Below are positions 44,923 to 54,471 of a stretch of DNA of 64,000 nt, piece by piece. The translations under genes and the position numbers were made by a program. The stretch is from positions 277,886 through 341,885 of the forward strand of contig CAMUYI010000002.1 of assembly GCA_947164985.1 (NCBI GenBank), written 5' to 3'. Within the stretch, counting starts at the first letter, position 1. Every line of letters begins with the position of its first letter. Below the pieces are notes generated by a model, which made no database searches, had not been told where the DNA came from, and worked only from the letters and a program-made list of their open reading frames with translations. This DNA is from an uncultured Bacteroidales bacterium (GTDB taxonomy: Bacteria > Bacteroidota > Bacteroidia > Bacteroidales > Paludibacteraceae).

Positions 44923-44953
44923 CAAAATTACTATATTTTTTTGAATTATGCAA
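44923..44953 (-). promoter_or_regulatory. promoter of glmS
   Basis: Minus strand TTGC, 19 nt, TAATTTTG. The -33 box lies at the dapL stop codon (44946-44948). Confidence 0.78.
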
Positions 44954-46109
44954 GCGTTTTCATTCTTTTTAGTGCTTCTTCGACATCTTTTCTATTGGAG
45001 AAGGCCGAAAAACGCACAAATCCTTGTCCGGCATCGCCGAATCCGACTCCCGGCGTACAGACGACCTGACATTGATTAAGCAAGCAGTCAAAGAACGCCC
45101 ATGAGTCTATATGGCCGGGCGTCTTGCACCATATATAGGGTGCGTTTTTGCCTCCATAGACCGTGTATCCCAAAGTGCGCAAACCCTCTGAGAGGATGCG
45201 AGCCGTCTGTTTATAATAGGCCAGATTAGTCGCTATACCTTGCTTCCCCTCGTGTGTATAGGTAGCCAATGCGGCGCGTTGGGCGATATAGGAAGCGCCG
45301 TTGAATTTGGTGCACTGTCTGCGCGACCACATCGCCTGCAGTCCTGTTGCTTTCGGCACGACGGTATAACCGCACCGTACCGCTGTAAATCCGGCCGTCT
45401 TACTGAAACTACGAATCTCAATTGCTACCTCTTCTGCGCCCTCTATCTCATAGATTGAATATGGTATATCCGGGTCATCGATAAAGGCCTCGTACGCGGC
45501 ATCAAAGAGGATAATGCTATGGTTCGTACGGGCATATTCAACCCACCGCGCCAACTCGTCCCGCGTCAGCACCGTACCGGTAGGATTATTGGGAAAACAG
45601 AGGTAGATAATATCGGCTTTTTGTGCAGGCAGGTCTGGATAGAAATTATTCTGCTCCAAACACGGCAGCCAGACGATTTCTCTTCCGGCCATGCGGTTCG
45701 TATCCACATAGGCGGGATAGGACGGCTCTAAGATCGCGACGGTATTGGCGGTATCGAACAGCTCACTGAGGTTACCCAGGTCACTGCCGGCACCGTCACT
45801 GATGAAGACCTCTTCGGGTATGAGGCAGATGCCGAGTGGCGTATAGTCATTGTCGATGATCGCTTGTCGGAGCCAATGATAGCCCTGTTCGGGACCATAC
45901 CCGCGGAAGGTCTCCGCATGCGCCAGATCCTCCACGGCACGATGCATCGCATCGATGATGACCGGCGGTAAAGGCAGCGTGACATCGCCTATGCCGAGAC
46001 GTAAGACGTGCGCATCAGGATGCACTTGCTGATAAGCCTGCGTACGGTTCGCTATCTCTGTAAAGAGATAACTGCCTTTGAGTTGCTGTAAATGCGTATT
46101 AATTTGCAT
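44946..46109 (-). CDS. dapL: LL-diaminopimelate aminotransferase
   Basis: Converts tetrahydrodipicolinate to LL-DAP in one transamination with glutamate. Class I PLP fold with 'RLGIGDVTLPLPPVIIDAMH', 'YGPEQGYHWLRQAI', 'ISDGAGSDLGNL' and 'CFPNNPTGTVLTRDELARWV'; the Schiff-base lysine is in 'IRSFSKTAGFTAVRCGYTV'. These DapL-specific segments (Y-G-P-E-Q-G, D-G-A-x-S-D) separate it from aspartate aminotransferases. It overlaps dapF by 11 bp. Confidence 0.93.
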   Translation of the reverse strand: MQINTHLQQLKGSYLFTEIANRTQAYQQVHPDAHVLRLGIGDVTLPLPPVIIDAMHRAVEDLAHAETFRGYGPEQGYHWLRQAIIDNDYTPLGICLIPEEVFISDGAGSDLGNLSELFDTANTVAILEPSYPAYVDTNRMAGREIVWLPCLEQNNFYPDLPAQKADIIYLCFPNNPTGTVLTRDELARWVEYARTNHSIILFDAAYEAFIDDPDIPYSIYEIEGAEEVAIEIRSFSKTAGFTAVRCGYTVVPKATGLQAMWSRRQCTKFNGASYIAQRAALATYTHEGKQGIATNLAYYKQTARILSEGLRTLGYTVYGGKNAPYIWCKTPGHIDSWAFFDCLLNQCQVVCTPGVGFGDAGQGFVRFSAFSNRKDVEEALKRMKTLA

Positions 46110-46878
46110 ACCATTCTCCCCTAAAAACTTCGGTTGCCGGACCGGTCATGAGGACCGGAGAGGTATTGTCTTTCCATTGGATGAGTAAGTCCCCGCCGGG
46201 CAGATGAACGGTGACTTTCCGTTCGGTCAAGCCATGATAGATAACAGCCACCGCAGAGGCACAAGCCCCGGTACCGCAAGCGAGCGTCTCCCCGGAACCG
46301 CGTTCGATGACGCGTACATCAATTTCATGCTTGTTACGCACATGGACGAACTCGATATTCGTGTTAGTCGGCATATGCGGTATCGTATCTCGGAAGAAGA
46401 CAGCATGGGGATTACCCATGTTGACGGACGTAAAACCGATTGGATCCAAGCCGCTTTGGATAGAGTCCGGCCGAATGATCGGTTTACCCATGTTCACGGT
46501 GACCAGATCTACCCGCTCTTGCATCACATGCAAAGACAAGGACCGGATACCGGCGAGCGTCTCGATCTGCATATGTACATCGCGGCATAAACCACTCTCG
46601 TACAGGTATTTAGCGACGCAGCGTATGGCATTCCCACACATCTCTGCTTCCGAGCCGTCGGCATTGAAGATCCGCATGCGTGCGTCTGCCACTTTGGAGG
46701 GCAAAATCAGCACGAGTCCGTCGGAACCGATACCGAAATGGCGATCGGAGACGGCACGCGCTAAAGCCGCCAAATCAGTCTTGGCAATGATTTCAGCCGT
46801 GGTCTTCGGAAAACAGTCTATATAGACATAGTCGTTTCCCAGCCCGTGCATCTTGATAAAAGTAAGGTTCATATACAT
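46099..46878 (-). CDS. dapF: diaminopimelate epimerase
   Basis: Interconverts LL- and meso-DAP with two cysteines: one in 'SEAEMCGNAIRC', the other in 'LACGTGACASAVA'. The N-terminus 'FIKMHGLGNDYVYID' is family-typical. Length 259. Its start lies inside the pyrG 3' end (10-bp overlap) and its end inside dapL, so pyrG-dapF-dapL are tightly coupled. Confidence 0.95.
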   Translation of the reverse strand: MYMNLTFIKMHGLGNDYVYIDCFPKTTAEIIAKTDLAALARAVSDRHFGIGSDGLVLILPSKVADARMRIFNADGSEAEMCGNAIRCVAKYLYESGLCRDVHMQIETLAGIRSLSLHVMQERVDLVTVNMGKPIIRPDSIQSGLDPIGFTSVNMGNPHAVFFRDTIPHMPTNTNIEFVHVRNKHEIDVRVIERGSGETLACGTGACASAVAVIYHGLTERKVTVHLPGGDLLIQWKDNTSPVLMTGPATEVFRGEWYAN

Positions 46879-48464
46879 GCTGCTATAAAATCCAAGAATA
46901 AAGGATGCGGATGCAAGACCGTCGAACTATATTCTGGATGAAATTGTGTCCCGATATACCACCGTAATGAAGGAATCTCCATGATTTCCACTAATTGTGA
47001 ATCGGGATTGATGCCTGCACATTTCATTCCGTAACGTTCAAACTCATCCTTATAGTTATTATTAAATTCATAACGATGACGATGTCGTTCTTTAATCAGC
47101 ATTTTACCGTGATACGCCTTGACCGTGCGGCTGTCTTTTACCAGCGAACACGCATAGGCGCCCAAACGCATCGTTCCACCTTTCTGTGTGACATGCTTCT
47201 GTTCCGCCATCATGTCAATGACATTATGCGAGGTCGACTCGTCCATCTCACTACTGTTGGCATCGTGGTAGCCCAACACATTACGGGCGAATTCGATCAC
47301 CATCATCTGGAAGCCCAAACAGATACCAAATGTAGGTATATCGTGCGTGCGAGTATATTCTGCAGCTAGGATTTTACCCTCTATACCTCGTTGTCCGAAA
47401 CCCGGACAGATGACGATACCTGCCATGCCGGCAAGTTGTTTGGATACGTTCTCGCGCGTGATAAACTCACTGTTGATAAAATGGATCTGCACCTTATAAC
47501 CTCTGTACGTACCCGCGTGTGCAAGACTCTCACGAATACTCTTGTATGCATCTTGCAGGTCGTATTTACCCACCAGACCTATATGGAGTATTTCCTCTGC
47601 ACGTTTGCGGCAATCCAAGAAGTCCAACCATGATTTCAAATCAGGCTTTGCCGGCCGTTTGATGCCCATCTTATGCAAAATAACCTCGTCCAAATGATGC
47701 TCATACATATTGATCGGCACTTCATAAATACTAGGCAGATCCTGACTCTGAATCACGGCCTCTGTGGCTACATTGCAGAAATGCGCCACTTTGGTTCTCA
47801 ACTCATCGCCCAGATGATGCTCGGTACGCAAAATAAGTACCTCGGGCTGAATACCCAAGCCCTGTAACTGCTTGACGCTGGTCTGTGTTGGTTTGGTCTT
47901 CAGCTCATCTGCAGCTGCCAAGTACGGTACGTAGGTAAGGTGCACATTAAGCGCCCGTTGCGGACCAAGTTCCCATCGTAACTGACGGATAGCTTCCAAG
48001 AAAGGCTGACTTTCGATATCGCCTATCGTACCGCCTATCTCCGTAATAACGAAGTCAAACGGTTGTTTGGAAGCATTTAGCAGAATACGTCGTTTGATCT
48101 CGTCCGTAATATGCGGTACGACCTGTATCGTCTTGCCCAGATAGTCTCCACGACGCTCTTTCTCTATCACACTCAGATAGATACGTCCGGTGGTCACACT
48201 ATTGTCGCGCGTGGTCTCTATACCCGTAAATCGCTCATAGTGCCCGAGGTCAAGGTCGGTCTCCATACCGTCCGCCGTCACGTAACACTCGCCGTGCTCG
48301 TACGGATTCAATGTGCCCGGGTCGATGTTTATATAGGGATCGAACTTCTGAATCGTTATCCGATACCCACGCGCCTGGAGTAACTTACCCAAGGATGCCG
48401 AGATGATACCCTTTCCTAACGAAGAAGCAACTCCTCCAGTGATAAAAATATACTTTGTTTCCAT
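46869..48464 (-). CDS. pyrG: CTP synthase
   Basis: Makes CTP from UTP with glutamine. N-terminal synthetase: 'FITGGVASSLGKGIISASLG' and 'KFDPYINIDPGTLNPYEHGE'. C-terminal glutaminase: nucleophile Cys in 'FGICLGFQMMVIEF', His-Glu near 'TQFHPEYSSTVL'. Length 531 is normal. Its ATG overlaps the stop of the upstream aminotransferase by one base. Confidence 0.97.
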   Translation of the reverse strand: METKYIFITGGVASSLGKGIISASLGKLLQARGYRITIQKFDPYINIDPGTLNPYEHGECYVTADGMETDLDLGHYERFTGIETTRDNSVTTGRIYLSVIEKERRGDYLGKTIQVVPHITDEIKRRILLNASKQPFDFVITEIGGTIGDIESQPFLEAIRQLRWELGPQRALNVHLTYVPYLAAADELKTKPTQTSVKQLQGLGIQPEVLILRTEHHLGDELRTKVAHFCNVATEAVIQSQDLPSIYEVPINMYEHHLDEVILHKMGIKRPAKPDLKSWLDFLDCRKRAEEILHIGLVGKYDLQDAYKSIRESLAHAGTYRGYKVQIHFINSEFITRENVSKQLAGMAGIVICPGFGQRGIEGKILAAEYTRTHDIPTFGICLGFQMMVIEFARNVLGYHDANSSEMDESTSHNVIDMMAEQKHVTQKGGTMRLGAYACSLVKDSRTVKAYHGKMLIKERHRHRYEFNNNYKDEFERYGMKCAGINPDSQLVEIMEIPSLRWYIGTQFHPEYSSTVLHPHPLFLDFIAACI

Positions 48465-49636
48465 TATGCCAATGCTGTCTTAATACGGTGCATAGCTTCG
48501 ATAATAGCTTCGTTTCCAATAGCAAAGGACAGACGGATACACGATGGATCACCGAATGCCGAACCAGGCACAACAGCCACATGCGCCTTCTCCAGTAACA
48601 TTTCGGCCACCTCGTCTCCATTACCGATCGCGCTCACATCCGGGAAAAGATAAAAAGCACCATGTGGCTCTACAAAACGCCATCCTTTCACTTCGCGTGC
48701 CAAGCGACAAATAAGATCTCGTCTTTCTTGAAATTCCGCTCGCAAATACGATACGCTTTCTTGATCTGCTGTCAAGGCTGCTTCTGCCGCTTTTTGAGCT
48801 ATCATCGTCGCGCATGTAAACTGCTGGCTCTGCAATCGGGTACATGCAGCAATAAATGAGGTATTCTTGCACATCATCCACCCGATTCGATAGCCTGTCA
48901 TCGCATAGGTTTTACTGACACCATTCACAACAATAAGACGTTCCGCCAAATCCGTATAATATGCCCAACTACGTGCCGTCGTGCCGTACGTCAAGCCGTT
49001 ATATATCTCATCTGACAGAATCGATATCTCCGGATACTCCCACAACACAGCAACTATCTCATCCATACGTGAGTCCGAATAGATAGTGCCTGTCGGGTTA
49101 TTGGGAGAACAAAGGATAATGAGACGTGTATGGGAAGTAATGGCATCTCGTAACTGTGCTGCTGTCAAACAGTAGTTTTCTTGAGCAGTAGTAGGAATAC
49201 TTATCACCTTTCCACCTGCCAATTTAACCATCTCTCCATAACTCACCCAACTCGGAGTTGGAATGATCACCTCATCTCCTTCATTAATGATCGTTTGTAT
49301 CGCATTGAAGATAGCAGCTTTTGCACCCACAGAAACGATCACATCCTCCGCTTGCCATGTTATCGCATTGCCATCAAAAGCATTTTGATGCTTGGCGATC
49401 GCCTGACGTAAGGAAGAAATTCCCGGTACAGGACCATAATGAGACCAGTTATCCGCAATAGCTTGCTGAGCTGCCTTTTGGATGAACAAAGGTGTGGGTT
49501 GGTCGGGTTCACCAAGAGACATATTGATTACATCCACTCCCTGTTCCTGCAACGCCCGACAGCGAGCGGCCATCGCCAAGCTCTGAGAAACCGATATCTG
49601 TTGTATTCTATGAGCGATCTGCATTTCAGATTTCAA
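48464..49636 (-). CDS. class I aminotransferase (aspartate aminotransferase-like)
   Basis: A 390-residue PLP enzyme of the Igamma/Ibeta aspartate aminotransferase type. 'VINMSLGEPDQPTPLFIQKA', 'LCSPNNPTGTIYSDSRMDEI', 'ILSDEIYNGLTYG' and the lysine in 'VNGVSKTYAMTGYRIGWMMC' are visible. It probably makes aspartate or related amino acids from glutamate. It starts 1 bp after the glnN stop, linking it to ammonium assimilation. Confidence 0.9.
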   Translation of the reverse strand: MKSEMQIAHRIQQISVSQSLAMAARCRALQEQGVDVINMSLGEPDQPTPLFIQKAAQQAIADNWSHYGPVPGISSLRQAIAKHQNAFDGNAITWQAEDVIVSVGAKAAIFNAIQTIINEGDEVIIPTPSWVSYGEMVKLAGGKVISIPTTAQENYCLTAAQLRDAITSHTRLIILCSPNNPTGTIYSDSRMDEIVAVLWEYPEISILSDEIYNGLTYGTTARSWAYYTDLAERLIVVNGVSKTYAMTGYRIGWMMCKNTSFIAACTRLQSQQFTCATMIAQKAAEAALTADQESVSYLRAEFQERRDLICRLAREVKGWRFVEPHGAFYLFPDVSAIGNGDEVAEMLLEKAHVAVVPGSAFGDPSCIRLSFAIGNEAIIEAMHRIKTALA

Positions 49637-49637
49637 T

Positions 49638-51851
49638 TTAATGAATGAACATCAGTTCGCGGTACTTTGGCAGAGTCCACATCTCATCATCGACGATGAG
49701 TTCGAGGGCATCGGCATGGTCACGTATCTCTGCCATGAGCGGCAGGACGTTATCGTGATATGCGATGGCTTTGGCGCGCTCGTCTGGCTGACGGTTCGCT
49801 TTATGCCGCGCATCGGTCATGCGATCTACGCCTTCGAGGATCGCACCGGAGTGCTCTTCGATCTGCTTGATGATGCTATAGTCCATCGCATTGAGACTTG
49901 CAGTCTCGTCTGCCGAGAAGACTTGCTTGACAGAGAGCACGTTCTGCAGCAACATGGTCTGATAACGCTTGGCAGCCGGCAGGACATGGTTCACCACAAG
50001 GTCACCCATGACGCGGCTCTCGATCTGCAGTTTTTTAACATACGTTTCCCACTTAACCTCACTGCGGCTATGCAATTCTGCCTCGCTGAGGACGCCCGTT
50101 GTGCCGAACATTTGTATAGAAGAAGGGAGTAAGTAGTTATCGATGATTTTCGGTACGCTGGTCTCGCAGTCCAAGCCACGTTTGGCTGCTTCGGCTTTCC
50201 ACTCGTCCGAATAGCCGTTGCCGTCAAAACGGATGGCTTTGCAGGCCACGATATATTTCTTGATGACGTCAAAGAGTACGCGCTCTTTGGCCTCGCCTTT
50301 CTCGATACGGGCATCAACCTCATCCTTGAAAAGCATGAGTTGCTCAGCGACCGCTGCATTGAGCGCCAGCATGGCTGCACCGCAGTTAGCCGACGAACCG
50401 ACCGCACGGAACTCGAAGCGGTTTCCCGTGAAAGCAAAGGGCGAGGTTCTATTGCGATCCGTATTATCCAATAAGATCTCCGGTATATTCGCAACGCCGA
50501 GTTTCATCTCTTTCTTGGCATTGATAATGATGGCTTCTTCGGCAGAAGCGTGCTCGAGTTTGTCGAGAACGGCTGTGATCTGCTTACCAAGGAAGACGGA
50601 GATGATAGCCGGCGGTGCTTCGTTGGCTCCCAGACGATGTTCGTTGGTTGCACTCACGATCGAGGCCTTGAGCAAGCCGTTATGGCGCTGAACCGCCATG
50701 AGGACATTGACGAGGAAGGTGATGAACTGCAGGTTCTGGTAAGGGTTCTTACCCGGCGCAAGCAGGTTGATACCGGTATTGGTCTCCAGCGACCAGTTAC
50801 AGTGCTTACCGCTACCGTTGACGCCGGCATAGGGTTTTTCGTGGAGCAGTACACGGAAATGATGCTTCTCAGCTACGCGCTCCATGATGGACATGACAAG
50901 CAGGTTATGATCGTTAGCCAAATTGACATCCTCATAGATAGGCGCCATCTCGAACTGATTCGGCGCCACCTCATTATGACGCGTACGTACAGGAATGCCG
51001 GCCTTGAGGGCTTCGTACTCGAGTTCGCGCATGAAAGCCAGTACGCGAGCCGGGATAGCACCGAAATAATGATCCTCCAACTGCTGACTCTTGGCGCTGT
51101 TATGGCCCATGAGGGTGCGGCCGGTGAGCATCAGATCCGGACGGGCGTTATAGAGGGCTTCGTCCACAAGGAAATACTCCTGCTCCCAGCCCAGGTTCGC
51201 ATGCACGTGCTTGACCTGCTTGTCGAAATAACCGCACACCTCGCGTGCCGCATGACAGAGCGCCGCGGTGGAGCGGATCAGAGGCGTCTTATAATCCAAC
51301 GCCTCACCTGTATATGCCACAAAGACCGTCGGGATACAGAGCGTATCGCCGATGAGGAAAACCGGACTCGAAGGATCCCAAGCGGAGTACCCGCGTGCCT
51401 CGAAGGTGTTTCGTATTCCACCGGATGGGAAAGAGGAAGCATCGGGTTCTTGCTGATAGAGACTGTCACCGCTGAACTCCTCAATCAGCGTACCATTCTT
51501 CAAAGTGAAGAAGGCATCGTGCTTCTCCGCCGTACCGCCTGTGAGGGGTTGAAACCAGTGCGTGAAATGGGTTGCTCCATGATCCATCGCCCATTTGCGG
51601 ATACCGATAGCTACCACGCCGGCGATGTCACGATGGATCGTACGACCGTTATCTACATCGTCAAACAATTGATCCAATACCTCCTGCGCGATATATTCCT
51701 TCATCTTATCACGCGTGAAGACATCGCTTGCGAAATAGTCCTTTACTTTGCCTTCCGGCACCTCGACATTGGCAGACTTATGCTCAAATGCCATTTTTAA
51801 CGCTTCAAAACGAACATTGCTCATACTTTTGACGTTGTTTTTAGTTTTCAA
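49638..51851 (-). CDS. glnN: glutamine synthetase type III
   Basis: ATP-dependent ammonium assimilation. 'GTAEKHDAFFTLKNGTLIEE', 'NGSGKHCNWSLETNTGINLL' and 'HRLGANEAPPAIISVFLG' are GSIII hallmarks; length 737 matches the large GSIII dodecamer subunit. An alternative ATG nine codons in (51824, MSNVRFEAL) fits family starts equally well. It has its own promoter and heads the glnN-aminotransferase-pyrG-dapF-dapL run. Confidence 0.96.
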   Translation of the reverse strand: MKTKNNVKSMSNVRFEALKMAFEHKSANVEVPEGKVKDYFASDVFTRDKMKEYIAQEVLDQLFDDVDNGRTIHRDIAGVVAIGIRKWAMDHGATHFTHWFQPLTGGTAEKHDAFFTLKNGTLIEEFSGDSLYQQEPDASSFPSGGIRNTFEARGYSAWDPSSPVFLIGDTLCIPTVFVAYTGEALDYKTPLIRSTAALCHAAREVCGYFDKQVKHVHANLGWEQEYFLVDEALYNARPDLMLTGRTLMGHNSAKSQQLEDHYFGAIPARVLAFMRELEYEALKAGIPVRTRHNEVAPNQFEMAPIYEDVNLANDHNLLVMSIMERVAEKHHFRVLLHEKPYAGVNGSGKHCNWSLETNTGINLLAPGKNPYQNLQFITFLVNVLMAVQRHNGLLKASIVSATNEHRLGANEAPPAIISVFLGKQITAVLDKLEHASAEEAIIINAKKEMKLGVANIPEILLDNTDRNRTSPFAFTGNRFEFRAVGSSANCGAAMLALNAAVAEQLMLFKDEVDARIEKGEAKERVLFDVIKKYIVACKAIRFDGNGYSDEWKAEAAKRGLDCETSVPKIIDNYLLPSSIQMFGTTGVLSEAELHSRSEVKWETYVKKLQIESRVMGDLVVNHVLPAAKRYQTMLLQNVLSVKQVFSADETASLNAMDYSIIKQIEEHSGAILEGVDRMTDARHKANRQPDERAKAIAYHDNVLPLMAEIRDHADALELIVDDEMWTLPKYRELMFIH

Positions 51852-51876
51852 TCCGATTAAATTTCAAAATCGACCG

Positions 51877-51907
51877 CAAAATTACAACAAATTTTTGAAA
51901 CGTGCAA
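51877..51907 (-). promoter_or_regulatory. promoter of glnN
   Basis: Minus strand TTGC, 19 nt, TAATTTTG, about 20 nt before the first ATG. Confidence 0.78.
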
Positions 51908-51995
51908 GATTTTTAACAAAAAAAATTAGTCTAAGCTCACTTAAGCGTGTTTTTTTGTTAAAAAGCTTGTCGTTTGCACAACAGTGCGACTGTAA

Positions 51996-52029
51996 TTTCG
52001 GCGGGAGCCCGCTCACGGGAGGGCCGAAA
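51996..52029. other. two-step hairpin between the BspA-like gene and glnN
   Basis: TTTCGGC/GCCGAAA outer stem with CCCG-CTCA-CGGG inside. No U tract. It is beyond the BspA-like terminator and about 90 bp upstream of the glnN promoter. Role unknown; a regulator site or RNA element is possible. Confidence 0.45.
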
Positions 52030-52040
52030 GTACAACAAAT

Positions 52041-52067
52041 AAAAAAAAGCGCCGAAGCGCTCTTTTT
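52041..52067 (-). terminator. terminator of the BspA-like gene
   Basis: Minus strand AGCGC-UUCG-GCGCU followed by eight or more T. It begins at the stop codon. Confidence 0.82.
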
Positions 52068-54420
52068 ACTGAACTCGCTGTCCGTGCAGCGTGTAAACCT
52101 TATCGTCTTGCAGGATATAGACGTTACCCTGACGAATGAGTTTTTGTGCTTTGTTAGCCGGATTGACGATGATGTCGGACGGATTTGGTGTCTGCGTGTT
52201 GGCTTGATAAACCGCTTGCAGCACGATACCATCGTTCAGGTTTCCCGGCAGTACTTGCCAATAGAGGAAAGTAAAGCCCGGAACACGCGGTTCGTGCGGC
52301 ACTGCCCATGTCTGCGCCTCCATGTAGAAGAGCGAAGAGTCTTGCTTGAGGTAGGTAACGTTCACGATCTGGTCTTCGAACTGCAAGTCGGTTGCGACAC
52401 CAATGATATTGTAGAATTCTTTCCATACATCCGCTGCCTGATAGAGGTCAATATAATCCATCGGCACATAGAGAATACAGGTCTGTTTATTCACATTATA
52501 CAACGCGCGGGTAGGAATCGATTGCGGCGTGATGGCATAGTTATGAATCGCCATTAATTTGGAGCAGTTATAGAACGCATCTTGGTTGATCGTCGTGACG
52601 GAAGCCGGGATCACCACGTTCTCCAGCGCCGTACAGCCCTCCAGCACACTGGTCGCCAAGGTTTTGATACCAGCCGGGAAGGCGAAGTTCTTGATAGCCG
52701 AACAGAACGCGAAGCCATAGGTGCCGATAGAGCTAACAGAAGCCGGAATAATGACGTCCTTAAGCAGGGAACAACCGTTGAAAGCATACTGACCGATGGT
52801 CGTCAGGTTCTCGGGCAGAACGACATTCTGCAACTTGTTCATCTTATAGCACAAATAGCCGGGAATACTCTGCACACTGTCGCCTACAATAAACGAAGTG
52901 ATCTGCGAACTCGTGCTATAGAACGGGGCAGAGTCGCCTGTACCGATGGAGCAAGTCTTAGGCAGCCATGTGACCGAAGTGGTCGGGTTGCCTTGGAAAG
53001 CCGCACTTCCAATGGAAGTCACGGTACTTGGGATCGTGATATCCGCAAGTTTACAGTTTTGGAACGCCCGTTGGTTGATGGTCGTTATACCTTCATGCAG
53101 GGTCACATTCGCCAATTTGGAGCAGCCGTAGAAAGCATCCGTACTGATGGTCGTCAAGGTTGCAGGCAGTTCGATAGACTCCAACGACGTACAACCCTCT
53201 AAGAAGCTGGTAGGTAAGGTCTTCTGCGTTACGGGCAGGTTGATGGATTTCAAATTCGTGCAGTAATAAAATGCATATTGCCCCAAAGAAGAAACCGAAG
53301 GCGGAAGGACGATCGTATCCAGTAGACTCATCTTATAGCAGATGTACGAAGGCACGGTCTGCACGCTGTCACCAAAGGTGAAGGAAGTAATTTTCGAACT
53401 CGTGCTGTAGAACGGTGCAGAGTCGCCTGTACTGATCGAGCAGGTCTTCGGCAGCCAAGTAACCGAGGTCGTCGGGTTACCTTGGAAAGCCGCACTTCCA
53501 ATGGAAGTCACGGTACTTGGGATCGTGATATCCGCAAGTTTACAGTTTTGGAACGCCCGTTGGTTGATGGTCGTTATACCTTCATGCAGGGTCACATTCG
53601 CCAATTTGGAGCAGCCGTAGAAAGCATCCGTACTGATGGTCGTCAAGGTTGCAGGCAGTTCGATAGACTCCAACGACGTACAACCCTCTAAGAAGCTGGT
53701 AGGTAAGGTCTTCTGCGTTACGGGCAGGTTGATGGATTTCAAATTCGTGCAGTAATAAAATGCATATTGCCCCAAAGAAGAAACCGAAGGCGGAAGGACG
53801 ATCGTATCCAGTAGACTCATCTTATAGCAGATGTATGCCGGCACGATCTTCACGTTCGGACCGAAGGTGAACGAAGTGACCTTCGAACCGTTGGAGTTAT
53901 AGAACGGTGAATCTTCTCCCGTACCTGTACTAATGGAATTGTTAGACGGCAGCCAGGTAATCGATTTGATAGGATTGTTATAGAATGCCTTATTGCCGAT
54001 CGACGTCACCGTACTCGGAATAACGATCGTATCCTGGTTACAGTTGTAGAAGGCACGCTGATTGATCGTCGTCAGACCTTCCGGCAGATTCACATCGCCT
54101 AATTTGGTACAGCCGTAGAAAGCATCCGTATTGATAACCGTAATGCTGTTCGGCAATGTTACCGACTGCAGGTTCGAGCAACTTTCGAATGCCGATGTAC
54201 CGATGGTCACAACCGGATAGGTATAGTTGTTATAGTACACGGAAGCCGGAACGGTCACGTTGATATAGGCTTTATACGTGGACTGATCCGATGTCTGGTC
54301 TTTGACCAAAGTAGCGGTAGTGTTACCTAAGGAATAGTACAAACCATCAATGAGGACAGTCTCCGCCAAGAGGTTCATTGCGCAGATGAGCGCGAGGAGT
54401 AAGAAGGATATTTTTTTCAT
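52066..54420 (-). CDS. BspA-like leucine-rich-repeat surface protein
   Basis: From the ATG at 54420, 784 residues, signal peptide 'MKKISFLLLALICAMNLLAE'. About twenty LRR_5 repeats of the Treponema/Bacteroides type ('LTTISTDAFYGCSKLANVTL') fill residues 55-640, then a beta-rich region and 'KLIRQGNVYILQDDKVYTLH', a C-terminus like that of the secreted protein at 22349. Probably exported to the surface and used in adhesion. A 163-residue block is duplicated with almost no DNA change. Single-gene unit with own promoter and terminator. Confidence 0.88.
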   Translation of the reverse strand: MKKISFLLLALICAMNLLAETVLIDGLYYSLGNTTATLVKDQTSDQSTYKAYINVTVPASVYYNNYTYPVVTIGTSAFESCSNLQSVTLPNSITVINTDAFYGCTKLGDVNLPEGLTTINQRAFYNCNQDTIVIPSTVTSIGNKAFYNNPIKSITWLPSNNSISTGTGEDSPFYNSNGSKVTSFTFGPNVKIVPAYICYKMSLLDTIVLPPSVSSLGQYAFYYCTNLKSINLPVTQKTLPTSFLEGCTSLESIELPATLTTISTDAFYGCSKLANVTLHEGITTINQRAFQNCKLADITIPSTVTSIGSAAFQGNPTTSVTWLPKTCSISTGDSAPFYSTSSKITSFTFGDSVQTVPSYICYKMSLLDTIVLPPSVSSLGQYAFYYCTNLKSINLPVTQKTLPTSFLEGCTSLESIELPATLTTISTDAFYGCSKLANVTLHEGITTINQRAFQNCKLADITIPSTVTSIGSAAFQGNPTTSVTWLPKTCSIGTGDSAPFYSTSSQITSFIVGDSVQSIPGYLCYKMNKLQNVVLPENLTTIGQYAFNGCSLLKDVIIPASVSSIGTYGFAFCSAIKNFAFPAGIKTLATSVLEGCTALENVVIPASVTTINQDAFYNCSKLMAIHNYAITPQSIPTRALYNVNKQTCILYVPMDYIDLYQAADVWKEFYNIIGVATDLQFEDQIVNVTYLKQDSSLFYMEAQTWAVPHEPRVPGFTFLYWQVLPGNLNDGIVLQAVYQANTQTPNPSDIIVNPANKAQKLIRQGNVYILQDDKVYTLHGQRVQ
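52991..53346. repeat. internal tandem duplication, copy 1
   Basis: About 356 bp identical, as far as I can see, to 53480-53835; the looser repeat extends to a 489-bp period (163 codons), in phase with the leucine-rich repeats. Confidence 0.85.
53480..53835. repeat. internal tandem duplication, copy 2
   Basis: Second copy of the 489-bp unit. The borders on both sides (52908-52990 against 53397-53479) are clearly diverged, so the identical core suggests recent duplication or gene conversion. Confidence 0.85.
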
Positions 54421-54440
54421 ATTCAAACAATTTTGCGCTG

Positions 54441-54471
54441 CAAAATTACACAAAAAAAATGACATACGCAA
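54441..54471 (-). promoter_or_regulatory. promoter of the BspA-like gene
   Basis: Minus strand TTGC (54468-54471), 19 nt, TAATTTTG (54441-54448). The -33 box lies in the loop of the upstream gene's terminator hairpin. Confidence 0.78.

Noticed and set aside
50550-51800. 416-residue plus-strand ORF opposite glnN
   Set aside because: Antisense shadow: glnN is a full, conserved GSIII gene on the minus strand, and the plus frame gives no recognisable protein.
52908-53835. Possible CRISPR-like or LTR repeat
   Set aside because: The repeats are long, adjacent, in frame and coding for leucine-rich repeats, so an internal gene duplication explains them.
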